From Clostridia bacterium (GTDB lineage: Bacteria > Bacillota > Clostridia > Oscillospirales > CAG-272): 14,626 nt of DNA. The stretch is taken from contig JAFNZX010000207.1 in the NCBI GenBank assembly GCA_017382615.1, forward strand, positions 1 to 14,626, in the 5' to 3' direction. Position 1 is the first letter of the stretch, and every line of letters starts with the position of its first letter. Of this stretch, positions 1 through 5,978 are shown piece by piece. The position numbers and the translations under genes were made by a program. Below the pieces are notes generated by a model, which worked only from the letters and a program-made list of their open reading frames with translations, was not told the DNA's origin and searched no databases.

Positions 1-1121
1 AAGAACAAGGGGCTCTCTCTGCCGTCCTTGAACGTCCAGGACACGTCCTTGAGGACGACCTTCATGGGCGAGTGATCGGGTGCTTCGCACCAAGTGGGGT
101 ACGACAGATCGGTAAAGCACACGTTTGTTAGCTCCATCGTGCCAAGATACGTGCCGTTTTGCAAATGATTCTTACCCGCGTGATAGTGAATGACCTCGTT
201 AGCACCTTCCACAATGCAGTTTTCAAAATGCAGATCGGACGCTTCGTAAGGGTAATTCTGGCTGCCGAAATAGTCGACTAAGCACACAAGGTTATGTCTG
301 CCCTGCTCGCGCGGCAGCTCGTCAAACTTGCCCTTGACCACAGTTTTGCGGTGCGGATAGTACCCGGGGCCGAAAACGTAGCAGTCGCGCACGTAGATGC
401 CTACGCCGCCGATACGGAAGCCGTTGCAGGAGGTGTTGAGCACGCAGCGGCGCACCTGCAGATCGTTGATATTGATGCCCGCGATGCAGTCGTCGCCCGT
501 CTTAAAGAAGCAATCCTCGATGACGGCATGCTCGGTGCAATGCAAATGAATGCCGTCCGAGCCGCCAAGGCAGGTCACGTGGTGCATGTGCAAATTGCGG
601 CAATTATTGGTTTCATGCAAGAAGTTGCCGCTGTGGCGCGCGATATAACCCGTCAGCTCCACGTTTTCGCAGCAGGAAAAGAACACGATGTGCGGGCCGC
701 GGTAGCCCTCCTCACCGTCGGGGTCATAGCAATTCTGTCCGTCCAGGGCAGAGCCGAATTCACCGATGATGGACACGTTCTTCTGTCCGTAGGACGAGAT
801 CATGGCGCGGCGGTAGGTCTCCCAAGGCTGCCCGTAATACTGCGTGATCAGCTCCATATCCGAGCGCATTTGCACGCTTTCGGGAATGGGGTAAACCTCA
901 TAATCATCGCACTCGGTGCTGCCAAAGATTTCTGCACCCTTTTCCAAGTACAGCGTGGTATCCGACCACATCCAAAGCGAGGAAATATAGTATTTTCCGC
1001 GCGGGAAAATGACTTTGCCGCCGCCTTCTTTACACATGTCAAGCACTGCTTGAATTTGTGCGGTCTGAAATTCTGTGATATCGGCTTTGACGCCATAATC
1101 TGTTACGCGATAGTCCTTCAT
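1..1121 (-). CDS. GH28-like right-handed beta-helix protein, 3' end cut by window edge
   Basis: The frame stays open from an ATG at 1121 to the left edge, giving 373 visible residues and no stop. The N-terminus (YRVTDYGVKAD..., then a GGGKVIFPRGKYY stretch and TLYLEKGAEI at about 55-65) is the usual opening of GH28/pectate-lyase-like parallel beta-helix proteins. Further on are GSDGIHLH (187-194) and TGDDCIAG (208-215), which match the NTDG and G-D-D catalytic motifs of GH28 polygalacturonases. The next GH28 motif, Gly-His-Gly, is replaced by CNGFRIGG (232-239), so ordinary polygalacturonase chemistry is doubtful. No signal peptide is visible, which suggests a cytoplasmic enzyme acting on imported oligosaccharides. 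The start is supported by GGGAGG about 6 bases upstream and a consensus promoter at 1152-1180. I am sure of the fold family and unsure of the substrate. Confidence 0.85.
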   Translation of the reverse strand, partial: MKDYRVTDYGVKADITEFQTAQIQAVLDMCKEGGGKVIFPRGKYYISSLWMWSDTTLYLEKGAEIFGSTECDDYEVYPIPESVQMRSDMELITQYYGQPWETYRRAMISSYGQKNVSIIGEFGSALDGQNCYDPDGEEGYRGPHIVFFSCCENVELTGYIARHSGNFLHETNNCRNLHMHHVTCLGGSDGIHLHCTEHAVIEDCFFKTGDDCIAGININDLQVRRCVLNTSCNGFRIGGVGIYVRDCYVFGPGYYPHRKTVVKGKFDELPREQGRHNLVCLVDYFGSQNYPYEASDLHFENCIVEGANEVIHYHAGKNHLQNGTYLGTMELTNVCFTDLSYPTWCEAPDHSPMKVVLKDVSWTFKDGRESPLF

Positions 1122-1151
1122 AAGTGACCTCCCAAATGTTTTTCTGTATTC

Positions 1152-1180
1152 ATTGTACCATATCCGCACACGAGTGTCAA
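1152..1180 (-). promoter_or_regulatory. Sigma-A promoter of the GH28-like gene
   Basis: On the minus strand TTGACA (1180-1175) is followed by a 17-base spacer and TACAAT (1157-1152). The expected transcript start near 1145 leaves a leader of about 24 bases with the GGGAGG ribosome site. Confidence 0.8.
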
Positions 1181-1274
1181 CAAGCATTGCGCCAAAATTC
1201 ACCCGCAAAAAAGCTTCTATACCAAAAAAATGAGCATCACAATGGGGCTGCGGAAATAGCGGTAAAAATATGTG

Positions 1275-1303
1275 AAGCAGAAGTCTTTAGTGGGCTTCTG
1301 CTT
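1275..1303. other. Hairpin, possible terminator remnant
   Basis: AAGCAGAAG (1275-1283) pairs with CTTCTGCTT (1295-1303), a 9-bp stem with an 11-base loop. On the plus strand it runs into a short T tract, but no plus-strand gene lies upstream. On the minus strand it is followed by an imperfect T tract (CACATATTTTT) and could back up the terminator at 1649-1689. Its function is unclear. Confidence 0.35.
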
Positions 1304-1339
1304 TTGCTATGGAGATATTACGCGCAGAAAGCGATTGTA

Positions 1340-1598
1340 TTCGCGCTCTCCCCCCTGCGCTTGGAACAAGCCTGCGCCAGCCTTCCCCCCTCCCGGAGGG
1401 GGGCTTTGACGGTAGCTTCTCGCTTTTCTAAACCGAAGCTCAACCGTCAACGGTAGCTTGAATGACCGAAATCCGTATGCAAACCGATATTTCAGCGGTT
1501 AACTTGAAAACGAATGAGCTGACCATCGATATTGCCCCCCTCCGGGAGGGGGGAAGGCTGGCGCAGGCTTGTTCCAAGCGCAGGGGGGAGAGTGCGAA
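1340..1598. repeat. 65-bp inverted repeat pair around a 129-bp centre (REP/BIME- or MITE-like)
   Basis: Bases 1340-1404 are the reverse complement of 1534-1598 with one mismatch (1345) in 65. Each arm carries at its inner end a smaller 19-base palindrome, CCCCCCTCCCGGAGGGGGG. The centre (1405-1533) has two copies of ACGGTAGCTT and a weaker inverted pair between about 1406 and 1452. The element fills most of the gene-free stretch 1122-1733; I see no coding signal there. Open frames crossing it in opposite directions encode the same peptide only because of the inverted repeat. It resembles dispersed GC-rich intergenic repeats of gut Clostridia, but copy number cannot be judged from one window. 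Confidence 0.8.
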
Positions 1599-1648
1599 TA
1601 GAATGGGTTTATGACACAAATGCGGCAACAAAATTTGCTACATTGCAT

Positions 1649-1689
1649 AAAAAAGCAGGAAACTGCTCAAAATCGAACAAATTCCTGCT
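1649..1689 (-). terminator. Intrinsic terminator after the DUF2752 gene
   Basis: On the minus strand AGCAGGAA (1689-1682) pairs with TTCCTGCT (1661-1654). The loop is 20 bases and six T residues follow (1654-1649). It lies 45 bases beyond the stop codon of the DUF2752 gene. Confidence 0.65.
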
Positions 1690-1733
1690 ATTATTCCGCT
1701 ATTTACGCAGCCCCATGGCGTGATACTCATTTT

Positions 1734-2165
1734 TCATAGCGTTTGCAGCATACTTATCACTGTTGGCAGATTGCGCAGGATCACAAACGACAGCGTTCCC
1801 GCTCCCCAAATGATCAAGGTCGGGATATTATACATCCAACCAAGCATTTTTTTGGCAAATCCCCAATCAAACAGCAGCCACAAATTGAGCGCGACCAGCG
1901 ACACAACAAGGTATATGGCCGCAAAAAACAAAAACTGGTTATCCATAAACGCCATACCGATGCGCCCCGAGAACAGATCGTTGACAAAATGCGTGCCGCC
2001 GCAGGTCAGACATTGAAAGCCCATCAGTGCCCAAACGCAAGAATGATTGGCATCCTGCAGCATCACACCGCTCAAAGGTCTGCAAATCAGCGCCGCGATC
2101 ACACAAAGCAGATCACACGCAAGCAGCATAATCTTTTTGGCGTGCTTTTTCAAAAAAGGCTTCAT
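1734..2165 (-). CDS. DUF2752 membrane protein
   Basis: A 143-residue protein with the DUF2752 signature C-x2-C-G-G-T-(H/R): CLTCGGTH at residues 52-59, just after a hydrophobic segment (about 12-35). Two more likely membrane segments follow (about 78-100 and 113-135). The biochemical function of DUF2752 is not known. In Firmicutes it is often found beside small zinc-ribbon or TM2/DUF4190-type membrane proteins, and that is the arrangement here. The start is less certain than for its neighbours: the purine-rich GGAAGG lies 13 bases upstream of the ATG, farther than usual. No separate promoter fits between this ATG and the terminator hairpin at 2205-2238, so it is probably reached by read-through from the upstream gene. 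Confidence 0.8.
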   Translation of the reverse strand: MKPFLKKHAKKIMLLACDLLCVIAALICRPLSGVMLQDANHSCVWALMGFQCLTCGGTHFVNDLFSGRIGMAFMDNQFLFFAAIYLVVSLVALNLWLLFDWGFAKKMLGWMYNIPTLIIWGAGTLSFVILRNLPTVISMLQTL

Positions 2166-2204
2166 CGCTTGCGTGCAACCTTCCTTTCTTTGTCGTTTAT
2201 TGAG

Positions 2205-2238
2205 AAAAAGAACATCCGACTTGCAGATGTTCTTTTTT
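2205..2238 (-). terminator. Intrinsic terminator or attenuator between the zinc-ribbon and DUF2752 genes
   Basis: AAAAAGAACATC (2205-2216) pairs with GATGTTCTTTTT (2226-2237), a 12-bp stem with a 9-base loop, followed on the minus strand by a T run that is itself part of the stem. It lies just after the stop of the zinc-ribbon gene and 40 bases before the DUF2752 start. Read-through probably sets the level of the second gene. Confidence 0.75.
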
Positions 2239-2243
2239 GATTA

Positions 2244-2708
2244 TCAGACCAAGCCCTCACCGCTGAGGAGTGCCATCAGTGCAGCAAAGCCGTAAAGTGC
2301 TATGTACAACACGACAAACACAATCATTGCAACAGCAATTGCCAGTGCCACGGCGGACAAGATCGTGCCTACCAGCGCAAAGGTGTTCTTAACACCTGCC
2401 TGCTTTGCCTTCTTGAGCTCGCCAACGTTTTTGATCAAGCCGATGATTGCCAGAACGCCTGCTACGGGAACCGTAATAACACCAAGATAGCAGCAGCAAC
2501 AGCCTGCAAGCACCAATGCTGCAGCCACAATACCCAGAATCATGCCGCTCTTGCTCTGCTTTTGCGCAGGAGCTTCTTGGGTGGCAAGCTGCTCCTCGGA
2601 TACCTTTGCCGCGGGCTTTTCTTCGGTTTGCTCGTTGACGGGCGCGCCGCACATGGGGCAAACCTTATCCTCGGCAGTAATTTCTGCCTGACAGAAAGGA
2701 CAAACCAT
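2244..2708 (-). CDS. Zinc-ribbon membrane protein
   Basis: A 154-residue protein. Cys3, Cys6, Cys17 and Cys20 (CPFC...CPMC) form an N-terminal zinc ribbon of the kind found in many small Firmicute membrane proteins. A charged, Ala/Glu-rich linker (about 23-53) leads to two hydrophobic stretches (about 55-93 and 109-148) separated by a Lys-rich turn, an arrangement like DUF4190. An unusual run CCCC lies inside the first membrane region (70-73). The start has GGAGG 7 bases upstream and a good promoter at 2741-2769. The role is unknown; the pairing with DUF2752 suggests a common function in the cytoplasmic membrane. Confidence 0.8.
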   Translation of the reverse strand: MVCPFCQAEITAEDKVCPMCGAPVNEQTEEKPAAKVSEEQLATQEAPAQKQSKSGMILGIVAAALVLAGCCCCYLGVITVPVAGVLAIIGLIKNVGELKKAKQAGVKNTFALVGTILSAVALAIAVAMIVFVVLYIALYGFAALMALLSGEGLV

Positions 2709-2740
2709 AATATACCTCCAAAATGTAAAATATTAATATA

Positions 2741-2769
2741 ATTGTATCATATTTATATGCCGATTGCAA
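2741..2769 (-). promoter_or_regulatory. Sigma-A promoter of the zinc-ribbon gene
   Basis: On the minus strand TTGCAA (2769-2764), a 17-base spacer and TACAAT (2746-2741). The surrounding sequence is very AT-rich, and the transcript start would be near 2734, about 26 bases before the ATG. Confidence 0.7.
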
Positions 2770-2824
2770 TAGTTTTTTTCAAATTCATACACTGTTTCGA
2801 CATTGAAATACAAAAAAGCTTTCT

Positions 2825-3247
2825 TTATTCGGTTTGGTCGGACTGCCCGAGCTCCTCGCGCTTCCGGCTCTTACTCTTGTTTTTGACGGGCAGCAGCTCC
2901 TCCTCGCGTTGCTCCATGCGAATTTCCCAATGGATGATGACCGCAAGCAGCGCACGAATGAGAATGACCACGGCAAGAATCCCCAGCTCCTTTAAATCGC
3001 GCACGATGACCGTGTGTATGATCTCCGCACCCATCTTGCACTCAAGCGCAAGTGCAAGTGCGCGTCCAAGATCAATGACCACGCTTCTGCGCGCATGATC
3101 GCGAAAGTGGCGCAGCAGCAGATAAATCGCCCTGAGCGTTCCTGCCAGAATGATCAGGATACCGATCAGCTCCAACGTATACGCGACAACCTCGGCAAAT
3201 CCGAACAAAAAGCCTTTATATCCTGCAATAATCGTTGAAATATCCAT
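2825..3247 (-). CDS. DUF1622 family membrane protein
   Basis: A 140-residue protein. The N-terminal hydrophobic segment (about 15-45) is followed by the DUF1622 core LGRALALALECKMGAEIIHTV (about 60-80, split here by its conserved Ala/Leu pattern) and a second membrane segment (about 87-107). The tail is highly charged (KNKSKSRKREE). The family has no assigned activity. It starts 12 bases after the apbE stop, with AAGGAG 6 bases before the ATG, so it is the last gene of an apbE-DUF1622 unit. No convincing terminator follows within the 55 bases before the next promoter. Whether it takes part in flavin transfer is open. Confidence 0.8.
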   Translation of the reverse strand: MDISTIIAGYKGFLFGFAEVVAYTLELIGILIILAGTLRAIYLLLRHFRDHARRSVVIDLGRALALALECKMGAEIIHTVIVRDLKELGILAVVILIRALLAVIIHWEIRMEQREEELLPVKNKSKSRKREELGQSDQTE

Positions 3248-3259
3248 ACTTGTCTCCTT

Positions 3260-4333
3260 TTAAGGATCAATCATATACGCTGACCAGCCATCGGTAGAGT
3301 GGCGCGTGCCGTCGGGCAGCACCCACAGTACCTCGGTATCGGGCAAGGACTGTGCCAATGCCCTGCCCTGTTCAAGCGTCATGCAGAACAGCGCGGTGGA
3401 AAGCGCGTCCGCCATTCCGGAATGCTTGGTCAACACCGACACCGACACAAAGCCCTCGGCGGGCATGAGTGTGTCTTGATGAATGATATGATGATATTGC
3501 TTACCGTTCACAAAATAGTATCGCTGATACGAGCCGCTGGTCACCAGCGTTTGTCCCGCAAGCCCCAAATAGCAAATATAGTCCTCTCCCTCGTCCAAGG
3601 GATTTTCCAACCCCACCGTCCAGGGATTACCATCGGCTTTCGTCCCAATGGTGCGCACGTTTCCGCCCACGTTTAGCACGTAGCCCGTAACGCCCTGTGC
3701 CTCCAAGGCTTGCGCAATCATCTCGACAGCATACCCCTTTGCAACTGCACCCACGTCCAGCTTCATCTGCGGATCGGTAATGGTCACTGTACAATTCTGC
3801 TCGTCAATAACCAGATGATCAATATCGGTATGCTTTGCAGCCTCTTGCAGCTTTTCCATAGGCGGAATCTCGGCAGATACGGGATCATCCATGCCGATCG
3901 TGCGGTACTCGTGCCAGATAGACAGCACGCTACCCATAGCGATATTGACGTGCCCGTCGGTCAGCGCGTGCATTTCCTTGGCGTACAGCAGCATATCGAT
4001 AATGCGTGCATCCACACTGACCGTGCGGTGTTGCCCGTCCACAAGCTCGTTGATGGTGCAAAGATTTTCCAAGCCCTCAAATCGATGATAAATGGTAAAC
4101 AAACGATGATACTCCCCCAGCTGCGCGAGCGCGTCGTTGGCGACGGCGTCAAACGCCTCCTTGCTTTCGGCATAACCCGAGATCGTGGTCACCGTATCAA
4201 AATAATCAAAGGAATACGCACTGAACTTTTCAAGCTCCTTGTGCACGCCCGACTCCGTTTGCTCGCAGGCAGTCATGGAAAGTGCCGAAAAAAACAGACA
4301 AAGTGCAACGAATAAGGTAATACTCTTTTTCAT
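3260..4333 (-). CDS. apbE: FAD:protein FMN transferase, lipoprotein (ApbE)
   Basis: ApbE cleaves FAD and links FMN through a phosphoester to Ser/Thr of target proteins outside the membrane, including RnfD and RnfG. The 357-residue protein has a signal peptide with a lipobox ending at Cys23 (SMTAC). Family motifs are present: TDGHVNIAMG (125-134), DVGAVAKGYA (193-202), NVGGNVRTIG (221-230), SGSYQRYY (266-273), HHIIHQDTLMP (281-291) and the Mg-binding DALST (309-313, with Asp309 and Thr313). Length is normal for the family. It lies between the duplicated-domain lipoprotein and DUF1622 and downstream of rnf, so RnfD, RnfG and perhaps that lipoprotein are its likely substrates. Oddly, the ATG is only 7 bases from the T tract of an intrinsic terminator and no ribosome site is visible. 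The signal peptide begins right at this ATG, so a later start is unlikely. Confidence 0.93.
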   Translation of the reverse strand: MKKSITLFVALCLFFSALSMTACEQTESGVHKELEKFSAYSFDYFDTVTTISGYAESKEAFDAVANDALAQLGEYHRLFTIYHRFEGLENLCTINELVDGQHRTVSVDARIIDMLLYAKEMHALTDGHVNIAMGSVLSIWHEYRTIGMDDPVSAEIPPMEKLQEAAKHTDIDHLVIDEQNCTVTITDPQMKLDVGAVAKGYAVEMIAQALEAQGVTGYVLNVGGNVRTIGTKADGNPWTVGLENPLDEGEDYICYLGLAGQTLVTSGSYQRYYFVNGKQYHHIIHQDTLMPAEGFVSVSVLTKHSGMADALSTALFCMTLEQGRALAQSLPDTEVLWVLPDGTRHSTDGWSAYMIDP

Positions 4334-4340
4334 AACAGTG

Positions 4341-4370
4341 AAAAAATGGGAGGCGCGGGCCTCCCATTTT
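4341..4370 (-). terminator. Strong intrinsic terminator between the lipoprotein gene and apbE
   Basis: AAAATGGGAGGC (4343-4354) pairs with GCCTCCCATTTT (4359-4370), a 12-bp stem with the loop GCGG (4355-4358), followed on the minus strand by T residues at 4346-4341. It ends 7 bases before the apbE start codon, so apbE is made only by read-through or from a promoter I cannot see. The GGGAGG in the stem is the only Shine-Dalgarno-like sequence nearby, and it is too far upstream and base-paired. Confidence 0.85.
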
Positions 4371-4394
4371 CAATTATCCTTTCAAGGATTTTAA

Positions 4395-5450
4395 TCAGCC
4401 GAGCTTTGCAGCAGCCTTGGTCAGACCGCTCACTAGAATGGTGCAGCCTGCAGTCTTAACCTCATCGGTACCGTAGTTATCGGAAGCGCAGAGTGCAGAG
4501 ATCTGAGCAGCAGTCTTGCCAACGCAAAGAGCGTTGAAAGCGTCAGCCTGCTCGAACCATTCCTTAGCAGCGCCGCCGTATGCAACCATACCGTAGTTTG
4601 CGCCCTGCTCTCTCTTGGACTGAGCAGCCTTGGTCAGATCATAGGTGGAAGCGCCGGTAGCATTGAAGGTGAACTTAACCTGTACGCAGTCGGAAGCAGC
4701 AACAACAACCTTGCCCTGTGCGTCAACAGCAGCAGCAACAACGGTGGTCTCAACCTGGTTCTGACCGTCAACGTCCTCGGAAGCATCCTTGGTGGACTGA
4801 TCGGTGTTGATACCCAGCTTCAGAGTGGTGGATGCGGTAGCAGCGGAATCAGCAAGGTTAGCGAATGCCTTCTCGATTGCAGAAACGAACTCGTTGATCA
4901 TGATGGTGCAGCCTGCATTTACAACGGCATCAGTGCCCTTGTTGCCTTCAGCTACCAGTGCCTTGATCTCGTCAAGAGTCTTGCCTGCCACAACGGTCTC
5001 AAAAGCGTCAGCCTGCTCGAACCATTCCTTAACAGCGCCGCCGTATGCAACCATGTTGTAGTCAGCACCCATCTCGTACTTGGTCTTAAAGCCGTCGTTG
5101 GCAACTGCCTTGCCGTCAGCGGTATACTTTACGGTGATGTCAGCAACGTCAAGCTGGCATGCAACTACCTTACCGTTTGCATCAACGGTAATAGCAGCAA
5201 CAGTAATAGCGACCTTGCCCTGACCTTCCTTATCCTCGGTTGCGTCAGTAGCGGAAGAAACGTTGGTGAAAACGCCCATACCGAACTTCAGAGCAGCCTC
5301 CTGCTCGGGAGCATCGGTGGTCTCGGGTGCAGCGGTGGTATCGCCTGCAGTAGTGTCATCGGAGCTGTTACCCTGATTGTCACATGCAACCATAGTCAGA
5401 GTTGCCAGAGACATCAGTACACAAAGAAGAACGCAGATAAACTTTTTCAT
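4395..5450 (-). CDS. Lipoprotein with two tandem domains, candidate flavin carrier next to ApbE
   Basis: The ATG at 5450 is chosen because GAGGAG lies 7-8 bases upstream and a signal peptide with lipobox (TMVAC, Cys23) starts here; the frame extends further upstream, but that part would lie in the promoter. The 351-residue protein has a Thr/Ser/Asp/Glu linker (about 24-52), then two homologous domains (about 53-200 and 208-351). Each contains GMVAYGGA-like and KEWFEQADAF motifs (second: 288-305), a GKT motif, GTD, and then AGCTI (179-183 and 334-338), 155 residues apart. The DNA of the repeated part is also nearly identical, so the duplication may be recent or kept alike by conversion. The layout GTDAV...AGCTI followed by an amphipathic helix recalls the GATxS/T site of FMN-binding proteins, with Cys in place of Ala and no final Ser/Thr. 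The function is not established; position between rnf and apbE suggests extracytosolic electron transfer. Confidence 0.75.
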   Translation of the reverse strand: MKKFICVLLCVLMSLATLTMVACDNQGNSSDDTTAGDTTAAPETTDAPEQEAALKFGMGVFTNVSSATDATEDKEGQGKVAITVAAITVDANGKVVACQLDVADITVKYTADGKAVANDGFKTKYEMGADYNMVAYGGAVKEWFEQADAFETVVAGKTLDEIKALVAEGNKGTDAVVNAGCTIMINEFVSAIEKAFANLADSAATASTTLKLGINTDQSTKDASEDVDGQNQVETTVVAAAVDAQGKVVVAASDCVQVKFTFNATGASTYDLTKAAQSKREQGANYGMVAYGGAAKEWFEQADAFNALCVGKTAAQISALCASDNYGTDEVKTAGCTILVSGLTKAAAKLG

Positions 5451-5480
5451 GAGTATTCTCCTCAATATATAATTTTTATA

Positions 5481-5496
5481 TGTGACAAAATTCACA
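5481..5496. promoter_or_regulatory. Palindromic operator candidate (TGTGA-N6-TCACA)
   Basis: TGTGACAAAATTCACA is symmetric except for its centre and lies at about +3 to +18 of the lipoprotein promoter, where a bound repressor would block transcription. The half-sites fit the CRP/FNR consensus and are also close to the Rex (NADH/NAD+ sensor) site. Which regulator binds, if any, cannot be told from the sequence. Confidence 0.5.
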
Positions 5497-5505
5497 CGCC
5501 AAAGT

Positions 5506-5534
5506 ATTCTACCATAATCATGCCCCGTTGTCAA
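5506..5534 (-). promoter_or_regulatory. Sigma-A promoter of the duplicated-domain lipoprotein gene
   Basis: On the minus strand TTGACA (5534-5529), a 17-base spacer and TAGAAT (5511-5506). The start near 5499 gives a leader of about 49 bases. It lies 40 bases beyond the rnf terminator, so this gene is a separate transcription unit from rnf. Confidence 0.8.
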
Positions 5535-5573
5535 GCCTTTTAATCAAATCAGCACACTTTCGGCACAATATGG

Positions 5574-5604
5574 CAAAAACCGCATACAAGTTGTACGCGG
5601 TTTT
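5574..5604 (-). terminator. Intrinsic terminator of the rnf operon
   Basis: On the minus strand AAAACCGCGTACAA (5604-5591) pairs with TTGTATGCGGTTTT (5589-5576) with one G-T pair, followed by a T tract. It begins 10 bases after the stop of the NusG_II gene. Confidence 0.8.
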
Positions 5605-5614
5605 GCTATTTTGT

Positions 5615-5971
5615 TTATTTTGTCGATTCGATTGCCACGACAACCTTGTGGGGCAGGCAGATAATGCTCTCTCCATCATGCGAAACGGGCTTATGAGAGG
5701 CACATATACCATCCGGACAGGTGGCACTTTCCACAAATGCCTTGCCGTCACGAATGATCAAACGGTTGACCTGTGTGCCGTTCTCTCCCGTCAGAATATC
5801 CACCTCGGTATCCTTTGCAAGCGGATAGGAGGCATACGTCTCGCCATTCACCGTCACCACGACCATATCCCCCTCGCTGCGAAACAGCAGCATGGCACCG
5901 CCCACAAGCAGCAGCATGCCGATCAGCGCACCTACAAGGATCAGATCGTTTCTGATTTTTTTCTCAGCCAT
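5615..5971 (-). CDS. NusG_II-domain membrane-anchored protein, last gene of the rnf operon
   Basis: A 118-residue protein starting at the ATG at 5971, 7 bases after the rnfB stop. The frame is open further upstream, but that part overlaps rnfB and looks non-coding. One membrane anchor (about 12-32) is followed by an extracytosolic NusG domain II-like fold (PF07009 type) with the family motif CPDGICASHKP (about 85-95) and the ending SIICLPHKVVV. Such proteins often sit beside rnf or polyprenyl genes in Firmicutes. Their role is not known; the two conserved Cys in CPDGIC suggest a redox or metal site outside the membrane. The ribosome site is weak (GCGGAAT), which fits coupling to rnfB translation. 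Confidence 0.85.
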   Translation of the reverse strand: MAEKKIRNDLILVGALIGMLLLVGGAMLLFRSEGDMVVVTVNGETYASYPLAKDTEVDILTGENGTQVNRLIIRDGKAFVESATCPDGICASHKPVSHDGESIICLPHKVVVAIESTK

Positions 5972-5978
5972 ATTCCGC

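Noticed and set aside
294..1127. Plus-strand 277-codon open frame
   Set aside because: It is opposite the GH28-like gene, whose promoter, ribosome site and motifs are all on the minus strand.
1124..1631. Two opposite open frames that share the peptide LSPLRLEQACASLPPSRRGA
   Set aside because: The identity arises from translating the two arms of the inverted repeat at 1340-1598; there is no ribosome site or conserved domain.
4376..4389. Small palindrome ATCCTT-TC-AAGGAT before the main terminator
   Set aside because: The loop of two bases is too small for a stable hairpin and there is no independent sign of function.
5451..5534. Upstream extension of the lipoprotein reading frame
   Set aside because: It would place the -10 and -35 boxes inside the gene and put a signal peptide in the middle of a protein; the ATG at 5450 has the ribosome site.
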